DNA from: an uncultured Lentisphaeria bacterium
Lineage (GTDB): Bacteria; Verrucomicrobiota; Lentisphaeria; JABSQK01; CAJWLW01
DNA: 9,273 bases
NCBI GenBank assembly: GCA_913042885.1
Contig: CAJWLW010000189.1
Span: forward strand, 1 to 9,273
Direction: 5' to 3'
The notes under the pieces are model-generated. The model saw nothing but the letters and a program-made list of their open reading frames with translations, was not told where the DNA came from and did not search any database. How positions within the stretch are numbered: the stretch's first letter is position 1; the number at the start of each line of letters is the position of its first letter. Of this stretch, positions 1-6,180 are shown one piece after another. A program made the position numbers and the translations under genes.

Positions 1-99
1 ATGGATACGACGGTCTATGGAATGGGACCGGTGCATCATTTGAGTTAGCACGAGGCGGAGACGGGGACGCAGGATTGCCGTGCTGGATGTGCCCGTTGG

Positions 100-128
100 T
101 TGACCGTCGCTGTGTGCGGATGTACACT
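100..128 (+). promoter_or_regulatory. Putative sigma70-type promoter for the LamG/propeller gene
   Basis: A -35-like TTGACC (100-105, five of six consensus bases) and a -10-like TACACT (123-128, four of six) are separated by exactly 17 bases. Transcription would begin near 135 and leave a leader of roughly 85 bases before the ATG at 219. The position fits the only plus-strand gene in this part of the window. No operator-like dyad is obvious around it. This rests on consensus matching alone, and promoter rules in the likely host phylum are poorly known. Confidence 0.4.
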
Positions 129-218
129 GGCGGAGTGTCAACAATTTCAGTCGAAGTGGGTTCGAGAGTATGACTGACAAGTGCCGTATCAGCAGGATCA
201 AGCTGCCGGAGTTGTGCG

Positions 219-1868
219 ATGGGTGATCTGATCGGGCATTGGCCTTTGGCCGGCGATGCCGGCAACCGCGCCGCTGCCGACCTGCAATCGACCCCGACCG
301 ATATCGTATTCGGCCATGCCGGTCCGGACGGAAAAACGGACACGGCTGCCGCCTTCAACGGTCGCTCGTCCTGTATCGAGATTGCGGATCATCCGGCACT
401 CGACCTCGGGCAGGACGATTTTTCGATCACGGCGTGGGTTAACAGTGATGCCGACCGGCACGATGTCGCTGGCAGCATCCTGAGCAAGTACGACCCCGAG
501 CTCCGCCGAGGTATGCATCTCTACATCGCAACGAACGATGGGATGACATCGGCAGCGCTGGCGAATGCGCGGCAGTTGAGTTTCGGCATCGACGACGCAC
601 GCGCCGATCACACGTGGGCCGACTGCGGACGCCCGGGTAATGCCGTGAAGATCGACACGTTGTCCGTAGTCAATGAAGAGCTCTACGCCGGTACCCTCGA
701 GATCGGCGCCGACGAGTGCGGGCACCTGTGGCGCTATGCCGGCGGGCAAGACTGGGTCGACCTCGGCAATCCCGTCGGCTGCAACGTTGTTCGCGGTCTT
801 GTCGAGTTCAACGGTGATTTTTATTGTGCCACCGGTCGTTATGCTTTGGTGGGGTCCTGTCTCGGCGAAATCCTGAACAACACGCCGGGTGGCCAGGTGT
901 TCCGCCTAACGGCGGAGGGTGAGTGGATCTGTTGCGGGCATCCCGGTGAAGCCGTTGGCCTGCCCGACGACATGGACACGGGCAAGTACAACATGGGCAA
1001 GGCGGACGATGCGACATCGCTACAGGTCTGGAACGGTTCGCTCTACGTCGTCAGTCACCACATCAAGGGCGTCTGGCGCTACGACGGCGGCACGGAGTGG
1101 ACCTGCGTCGGTCCCGATTCCCGGGTTCTGTCGTTGACTGTCTATCGTGGCGCGCTCTATGCCCTGGGCAACGGCGGCCCGATCTATCGCTTCGATGGCG
1201 GCAACGAATGGACAGACTGCGGCACGCCGGAGGGATCGACGCAGAACTATGGTGCAGCCACTGTGCGCGGCGAGCTCTACGTCGGCACCTGGCCTGGCGG
1301 TGAAGTTTTTCGCTACGCGGGGGACAACAACTGGAAAGGCCTCGGACGGGTTGGTTACGAGATGGAAATCATGGCCATGACGATGTACAACGGCAAGCTC
1401 TATATCGGCAGCCTGCCGATGGCGCATGCCTGGCGGATGGAGGAAGCAGGCGATGACCGGCAGTTCGATGTGATCGCGAATCTCGACGAGACGCCGGTGA
1501 AGCTGCGGCGCCTCTGGTCAATGGCCGTCCATGACGGCCGTTTGTACGCTGGGACCTTGCCGGGCGGCCGTGTATTTGCCTTTGAAGCGGGCAAGATGGT
1601 TACCTGGGACCGGCGCTTCCCCGGCGGTTGGCATCACCTGGCTGCAGTCAAAGGTGGTGGCAGCCTGAAATTGTATGTCGACGGCGTCCTGCAAGCGTCT
1701 TCGACACCGTTTCACCCGGGCGACTTCAATCTCGGCAATACTTGTCCATTGACGATCGGTTTCGGGGCGGACACGTATTTCGCAGGACTGATGAGCGACG
1801 TTCGTCTCTATCGCGGCGCGCTCGATCACGGAGTGATCGGGGAGCTTTGCGGCAATAGAGAGGGATAA
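219..1868 (+). CDS. LamG-domain protein with an inserted seven-repeat beta-propeller
   Basis: This 549-residue protein is probably a carbohydrate- or glycoconjugate-binding protein; no catalytic motif is visible. Residues 1-126 look like the first half of a LamG/concanavalin A-like jelly roll (LIGHWPL start, AAFNGRSSCIEI, DDFSITAWV, SKYDPELRRG, LSFGID). Residues 467-545 look like the second half (GGWHHLAAVKGG, LKLYVDGVL, FAGLMSDVRLYRGAL). Between them, residues 127-466 carry seven repeats, each with an inner LYxGT-type strand (near 155, 201, 275, 313, 353, 394 and 442), a GGxVFRYxGG turn and an outer WTDCGxPG-type strand (W133, W179, W236, W294, W331, W372). The first outer strand (W133) precedes the first full repeat, as expected if the ring is closed by N- and C-terminal strands. 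There is no signal peptide. The start is supported by GGAG at 208-211, seven bases before the ATG, and by an in-frame TGA at 171. It converges on the minus-strand operon. The exact ligand is unknown. Confidence 0.9.
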   Translation: MGDLIGHWPLAGDAGNRAAADLQSTPTDIVFGHAGPDGKTDTAAAFNGRSSCIEIADHPALDLGQDDFSITAWVNSDADRHDVAGSILSKYDPELRRGMHLYIATNDGMTSAALANARQLSFGIDDARADHTWADCGRPGNAVKIDTLSVVNEELYAGTLEIGADECGHLWRYAGGQDWVDLGNPVGCNVVRGLVEFNGDFYCATGRYALVGSCLGEILNNTPGGQVFRLTAEGEWICCGHPGEAVGLPDDMDTGKYNMGKADDATSLQVWNGSLYVVSHHIKGVWRYDGGTEWTCVGPDSRVLSLTVYRGALYALGNGGPIYRFDGGNEWTDCGTPEGSTQNYGAATVRGELYVGTWPGGEVFRYAGDNNWKGLGRVGYEMEIMAMTMYNGKLYIGSLPMAHAWRMEEAGDDRQFDVIANLDETPVKLRRLWSMAVHDGRLYAGTLPGGRVFAFEAGKMVTWDRRFPGGWHHLAAVKGGGSLKLYVDGVLQASSTPFHPGDFNLGNTCPLTIGFGADTYFAGLMSDVRLYRGALDHGVIGELCGNREG

Positions 1869-1998
1869 AAGAATACCTCACCCCAATTAGCTGGAGAGAC
1901 AGGTCGGGGTCGTCTTGGTGGCGCGCTCAAAGATCTCGTTACACCGGCAGGTTCTGCGGTCTCGATTCGTGCGGGTGTCCAGGCAGGGGGCTTGCAGC
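1869..1998. other. Convergent intergenic gap
   Basis: Two genes end facing each other here. The only candidate shared termination structure is a weak dyad, ACCCC (1880-1884) with GGGGT (1906-1910) around a 21-base loop. Read on the minus strand it is followed by a T-rich stretch opposite 1866-1876. The stem is short and the loop long, so I do not call a terminator. Nothing else recognisable is present. Confidence 0.3.
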
Positions 1999-4182
1999 TT
2001 ACGGCAACCGGTATCGGACGCGATAGTATGCCGGGCAGCCGTCGCCGCTGTCGGTGTCGCCGAGCGCCGGCGCCGGCGTCATTGGGGTCCAGTCGGGGAA
2101 GGCCTCGCCGCCGGAGTCTTCAATCTTCATGTCGACCCAGGTTTCACCGTCACGATCGAGGAACTCGGCTGTGTGCGGTTGGATTTTGCCTTTGTGTGGT
2201 ACCATCTCGACGCCTTTCACGGCGGCGCCGGGGGGCAACGGAAAACGGACGCGGCGTGTTTCGGATGCGGTCACGCGCGCTTCCTTCTCGCTGTAGGTGA
2301 CAGCGGCCTGTTTCGAAATTGCCAGGGCGGCGTACCAGCCGGCCAGTGGGCCTTCGCTGCGCTGGCGCCAGATCTCCGGGGCGTCCTCGAAATTCTGCGG
2401 GCGCCGCACGTGGACAATGTCGGTGATGTTGAGCGGGGCGTTCTCCTGGACGCGGATGCCGGCGCGGCGTCGCAGGAAATCCCGCGGCCGCATCGGCAGG
2501 TAACAGGTATAGGGGTGAAAGGCGTGCTCGACATCCGGCACCTCGGGGACGCAGAACACCAGCATCGCGGTGTAGTACTCCATCTGCTTGGTGATCGACA
2601 GGTGATACGGGTCGGTGAGGAACAGCATGTCACGCTGCAGTCGCGTGGCGATGTCGCTGCGCTCGTACCAGTGCCGGGTGTCGTAGACATGATCCTCGCA
2701 GAGGAGGTTGGCGTCGGCATAGGGCTGCATATAGCAGTCGCCGAGCGAGGCTTTGCTTACCAGGCAATGCTTCTTTACAGATTTCGCCTTTTTGTAGATG
2801 AGTGCCTGCGCCTTCAGGCTCATCATGTCGCCGATGCCCCAGTCGGGGTCGTGGAACTTGTAGTGGCGCGGGTCGGGTCCGCGCCAGTGATTCGAGCGGA
2901 GCCAGTCGACGTCGAGACAACCCGGCTTGTTCGAGACGATGTACTCGACCTGCTTGAGCAGGTAGTTGCGGCCCTTGGGATGAGTCCAGTCGATGAGCCC
3001 GAGTTTCGGGTCGGCATCGTAGAGGTGTTCGGTGTTGTAATAGGTCTCTGTCGATGGGGTGATGGGCTTGCACAGCGCTTCGGGATGTTTCTGGAAGTAG
3101 GGGATCTTCTTGTTCACCATGAACGGGTGGATGTAGAAGCACACATGCACACCGTTGCTATGAAACTCATCCACGATCTTGCGGAATCCTTCCGTGCCGC
3201 CCAGCGTGCGTACGGGTGTGTAGTCGCCGTAGATCCGGAAGATGCCCTGCTCGAACATGACGCTCATTTCCTTGACGCGCAGCGATTTCTTGACGGTATA
3301 GGTCCAACGTCGCAGGTTGTCGGGATTGATCACTGCCATGCGTTTGTCGCGGTCTTCCTGGCTGATGTCGTACGTGGGCTTGCCTGCGTCGAGCTCGCGC
3401 CATTGTCGCAGGTACTCGAGACTGGCCTTGTAAACAGGGGCACTCCAGAAAGCCGGGTGGTTCGACGATTTTTTGCGGGTCAGCCCGAGACGATCGGAAA
3501 TGAGCCGGTGCTCGTCGAGGATGTCGTGCGCGCCTTCGAGCCCGGGCACGATATAAACGACCGGCAGCCGTCCCCCGGTGCAGGACGGGCGGATAATGTC
3601 GAAATTGCAGGAAAACCGTTGGTCCCGCACGCTCAGGCGCATGATGCCCAGCGGCAGGCCGCCGGGAAGCGAGAAGCCGACAAAGCCGCTCTCGGTCTGC
3701 AGGCTGAAGGCGCGTGGCGGGACGTTCCAGACATAAGTGGGCGGGCGTTCTCGCGGGTCCGGCATGCCGCCGGGGTCGGCGCCGAAGACGCTGATCATGT
3801 GCATGTACGCGGTGGAGACGCCGATTTCCTGGTCGCGGTCCTTTTCCCAGAGCCGGTCCCATTCGTCGGACACGTAGCTTTGCCAGCGGTCGCCCTGCCA
3901 GGTGGTTTCAGGAAAGTAGGTGAGGCAGTTGAACTGCTTTTTCTTCGTTTCGATCCAGAAGGCGACCTGGCATTCACGCACTGCGATGTGTGCGGTGCCG
4001 AGGCCTTTGACCGTCGCCTGGTAGTGATCGGCGCCGGCATCCCGCCACTTGCCCAGGCTGGTTGGCTGGCTGTTGAGCAGCGGGGCCAGGGGCAGCGTGG
4101 CTTCGATCTGCATGTCTTTCAGGAGCCGCAGCTGGGTGCGGTCGAATTCGAACGTCCAGCCGTCATGTTGGATTGTGGGCAT
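1999..4182 (-). CDS. Putative glycoside hydrolase, clan GH-D-like (GH31/GH36-type) TIM barrel
   Basis: This 727-residue protein is last in the four-gene minus-strand operon and probably hydrolyses an alpha-linked sugar in the cytoplasm, as no signal peptide is seen. Residues 1-290 look like an N-terminal beta-sandwich with many aromatic strands. Residues 295-560 resemble the barrel of GH31/GH36 enzymes: FRIYGDY (315-321), EGFRKIVDEFHSNGVHVCFYI (331-351, the 'go back along the barrel' segment), LIDWTHPKGRNYLLKQ (396-411) and CLDVDWLRSNHW (422-433). D426 is the best nucleophile candidate, because in these families the nucleophile Asp follows a Lys/Asp-x pair before an aromatic residue. The acid/base might be E496, D497 or D501 in LLCEDHVYDTRHW. 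Residues 580-727 look like C-terminal beta strands. The gene starts 45 bases after the sialidase-like gene, with GGGA upstream of the ATG. The family assignment is from motifs only and the match is divergent. A long open frame on the opposite strand is taken as a shadow. Confidence 0.75.
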   Translation of the reverse strand: MPTIQHDGWTFEFDRTQLRLLKDMQIEATLPLAPLLNSQPTSLGKWRDAGADHYQATVKGLGTAHIAVRECQVAFWIETKKKQFNCLTYFPETTWQGDRWQSYVSDEWDRLWEKDRDQEIGVSTAYMHMISVFGADPGGMPDPRERPPTYVWNVPPRAFSLQTESGFVGFSLPGGLPLGIMRLSVRDQRFSCNFDIIRPSCTGGRLPVVYIVPGLEGAHDILDEHRLISDRLGLTRKKSSNHPAFWSAPVYKASLEYLRQWRELDAGKPTYDISQEDRDKRMAVINPDNLRRWTYTVKKSLRVKEMSVMFEQGIFRIYGDYTPVRTLGGTEGFRKIVDEFHSNGVHVCFYIHPFMVNKKIPYFQKHPEALCKPITPSTETYYNTEHLYDADPKLGLIDWTHPKGRNYLLKQVEYIVSNKPGCLDVDWLRSNHWRGPDPRHYKFHDPDWGIGDMMSLKAQALIYKKAKSVKKHCLVSKASLGDCYMQPYADANLLCEDHVYDTRHWYERSDIATRLQRDMLFLTDPYHLSITKQMEYYTAMLVFCVPEVPDVEHAFHPYTCYLPMRPRDFLRRRAGIRVQENAPLNITDIVHVRRPQNFEDAPEIWRQRSEGPLAGWYAALAISKQAAVTYSEKEARVTASETRRVRFPLPPGAAVKGVEMVPHKGKIQPHTAEFLDRDGETWVDMKIEDSGGEAFPDWTPMTPAPALGDTDSGDGCPAYYRVRYRLP

Positions 4183-4227
4183 GATCTGATCCCGGTTTGT
4201 TCGGGGTGTTAATACAGGCGATGCAAA

Positions 4228-5409
4228 TCAGTATGGCAGGCGCCAGCGGACGATTTCGTGGACGTTGCGTTCGGCGCCGCCCGGTTCCCTTGGCTCGTTG
4301 ACATAGGCACAGACGCAACAGCAGGTGACCAGTTCGCCGTTGTCGAGTTCGACGGTCGAACCCCAGCCAGTGTAGCAGTCCGCCGACATGGCAAGTTGGA
4401 TGGGCCGGTCGAAGCTCCAGGTGTTGCCGTTGTCGCTGCTGACGATTGCCCAGATTCCAAAGGGCAGGTGATAGTTGGTGTAGGTAGCCAGCAACCGCCC
4501 GTCGCCGAGCAGCAGCAGATGCACTTGGACCTCGGCGGTGTTGCCCATGATCCAGGGGGTGCTCCAGGTGGCACCCTGGTCGGTAGAGCGGCTCAGGTAC
4601 GTGACCTGCCCGCCCTCGCCGTGGGTGCCGGGTGGATTGGAACGCAGGGCGCAGAGCAGCGTACCGTCGGCGCAGCGGACGGCGCAGGTCTCTCCAAACC
4701 GGCAGTTGTCCCAGTCCACTTTGCCTTCGGAGAAGGACCAGGTGTCGCCGCCATCGCTCGAGCGGGCGATTTCGAGGTGAGGTGAGGGTGCGAAAGGCAC
4801 GCCGACGTCGCCGTAGAGGTAATCGAGATATTGCGAACGCAGGGCGCGCACCATCAGCAGGCTGCCGTCATCCTCGACGACAAGCCGTCGGGGCACTGTC
4901 GGGTTGTTGATCGTATCCGTTCGCCAGGTGCGGCCGCGGTCGCTGGAGCGGTAGTAGACCATCTGCGTGACATCTTCGACGAAGGCCTTGGACTCGACAG
5001 TCATCAGCAGTGAATCGTCGGTCAAGGCGGTGAGGCTCATCTCCTTCCCGAAGAGTTCCGTCTCGTTGACTTCTGTCCAGGTATCACCGCGATCGCTGCT
5101 GGTGTAGACGTGGATGCCGAAGAGCCCGGCGGCGGTGACGCGGCGACAGACAGCGAGGATCAGGGTGTGATCGGAAAGTTGTGCGACCGCACCCTTGAAA
5201 TTGCCGCGGGGCCCGACGCGGATACGGACCGCGGGCGAGTAGTTGGAGACGGTGATGCGCTGGAGGTTGACGCCGGTGAAGCCGGTGATGGCGGCGGCAT
5301 ACTGACTGTAATCGTAGCCGGCGCGCAGGGGCGTGTTGCGCGTTTCTTCCTCGTCTGTCGGCGGCAGGCCGCCGCTGATGTCGATGTACTTGTCGTTGTC
5401 GAGTTCCAT
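4228..5409 (-). CDS. Sialidase-like (BNR/Asp-box) six-bladed propeller, GH33-like
   Basis: This 393-residue protein probably removes a terminal acidic or related sugar (exo-sialidase family). Five Asp boxes of the form S-x-D-x-G-x-T-W are visible at 104-111, 155-162, 217-224, 275-282 and 324-331, which fits a six-bladed sialidase propeller. In GH33 enzymes a catalytic Glu, a following DGxLL strand and an Arg recur; here E240, D248-G249 and R256 (ALRSNPPG) keep that spacing. R62 or R64 may be the first Arg of the triad and Y346 (DCYTGWG) the nucleophilic Tyr. These residue roles are inference. There is no signal peptide, which is uncommon for a sialidase acting on external glycans. The frame stays open upstream to 5775, but that part overlaps the RraA-like gene and has shadow composition, so I use the ATG at 5409, 10 bases after the upstream stop. 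That spacing suggests translational coupling. A Cys cluster (C363, C364, C365, C367) lies near the C-terminus. Confidence 0.87.
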   Translation of the reverse strand: MELDNDKYIDISGGLPPTDEEETRNTPLRAGYDYSQYAAAITGFTGVNLQRITVSNYSPAVRIRVGPRGNFKGAVAQLSDHTLILAVCRRVTAAGLFGIHVYTSSDRGDTWTEVNETELFGKEMSLTALTDDSLLMTVESKAFVEDVTQMVYYRSSDRGRTWRTDTINNPTVPRRLVVEDDGSLLMVRALRSQYLDYLYGDVGVPFAPSPHLEIARSSDGGDTWSFSEGKVDWDNCRFGETCAVRCADGTLLCALRSNPPGTHGEGGQVTYLSRSTDQGATWSTPWIMGNTAEVQVHLLLLGDGRLLATYTNYHLPFGIWAIVSSDNGNTWSFDRPIQLAMSADCYTGWGSTVELDNGELVTCCCVCAYVNEPREPGGAERNVHEIVRWRLPY

Positions 5410-5419
5410 GAGACGAACT

Positions 5420-6145
5420 CTAAAGTTCGACGTTCTTGAATTTCGTGAAGCCGTATTTCTCGAACAACTCGATGCCGATGCGACGTTTGTCGGCGATTGA
5501 CAAATCGGTGCGGCGCCATTGCCGGTGCAGGTCGTGCTCGAAGGCGCGCATGGAAATAAGCTGCTCCGGCAGAATCTCCAGGCAGGTGGGCGGTACGACG
5601 ATGACCCCTTCGTCATTGGCGTGGATGACGTCGCCAGGATTGACTGTGATGCCGCCGATGTTGACCGGTTCATTGATTTTGGTAAAACGCAGCGCGGTGT
5701 GGTGGACGCATTTGCCGCGGGCGTACACGGCGAGACCGGCGCTGGTGACGCCGGCAACGTCGCGCACCCGGCCATCGCTGACGACGCCGATGCAGCCGGC
5801 GCGGGTGAGGACCTTTGCCATGCCGTCGCCGATGACGCATTCGTGATCTGGCCGTTCGCCGACGGTTTTTATGATCCAGACGGCCGGCAGATCCATCGCC
5901 TCGATCTGCTCGAGTTGTTGCCAGTACAATTCCAGCGCGACAGGATTGTCCGGGGAACTGCTGTCGAGTTCACAGGTCACGGCAACGCCGACCGTTGGAC
6001 TGATGGTCGGGGTGAGCGACTGAATGTCGCCGCTCATGTAATAGTCGTGAGTCGGGGTGTGGTCGATGTAGTTGATGGTGTTGGCGAGCAGGGCCGTGTC
6101 GAAGTCGGCGAGTTCGCGCATCAGTTGAAAAAGGTCGAGGGGCAT
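5420..6145 (-). CDS. RraA / HMG-aldolase family protein (class II pyruvate aldolase-like)
   Basis: This 241-residue protein belongs to the fold shared by RraA and 4-hydroxy-4-methyl-2-oxoglutarate/4-carboxy-4-hydroxy-2-oxoadipate aldolase, often labelled 'dimethylmenaquinone methyltransferase' in older annotation. Visible signatures are IGDGMAKVLTRAG (105-117), GVVSDGRVRD (120-129, with the substrate-binding Arg R128 and metal-site Asp D129 of the family) and NIGGITVNPGDVIHANDEGVIVVP (162-185). In the classical aldolase motif G-x20-R-D-x2-E/D the last acidic residue would fall at 132, but G132 stands there. The first Gly position appears to be D107, flanked by two glycines. The substrate may therefore differ, or the activity may be altered. 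The C-terminal 45 residues (basic, IADKRRIGIELFEKYGF) extend beyond the shortest family members. It is second in the operon, 35 bases after the secreted protein's stop, with AGGG ten bases before the ATG. A cytoplasmic enzyme cleaving a 2-oxo acid to pyruvate is the natural guess. Confidence 0.85.
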   Translation of the reverse strand: MPLDLFQLMRELADFDTALLANTINYIDHTPTHDYYMSGDIQSLTPTISPTVGVAVTCELDSSSPDNPVALELYWQQLEQIEAMDLPAVWIIKTVGERPDHECVIGDGMAKVLTRAGCIGVVSDGRVRDVAGVTSAGLAVYARGKCVHHTALRFTKINEPVNIGGITVNPGDVIHANDEGVIVVPPTCLEILPEQLISMRAFEHDLHRQWRRTDLSIADKRRIGIELFEKYGFTKFKNVEL

Positions 6146-6180
6146 GGGGGGGATTCCCTTTTGGTTCAGAAAGGTGGAGA

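Noticed and set aside
3..173. Possible 3' end of an upstream plus-strand gene.
   Set aside because: The frame is open to the edge but short, has no recognisable motif or coding base bias, and contains a good promoter candidate at 100-128.
198..749. A 183-codon minus-strand frame over the start of the LamG/propeller gene.
   Set aside because: It has no motif and sits opposite a convincing LamG half-domain.
1880..1910. ACCCC/GGGGT dyad as a shared terminator between convergent genes.
   Set aside because: A five-base stem with a 21-base loop and no clean T run is too weak to call.
1915..4212. A 765-codon open frame on the plus strand, longer than the gene opposite it.
   Set aside because: It has no recognisable domain, is rich in Val, Asp, His and Ala as expected from the complement of GC-biased codons, and lies antisense to a protein with coherent glycosidase-like motifs.
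5410..5775. N-terminal extension of the sialidase-like frame.
   Set aside because: The extension overlaps the RraA-like gene in another frame and is rich in Ser, Thr, Pro and Arg without motifs; the ATG at 5409 fits the operon spacing.
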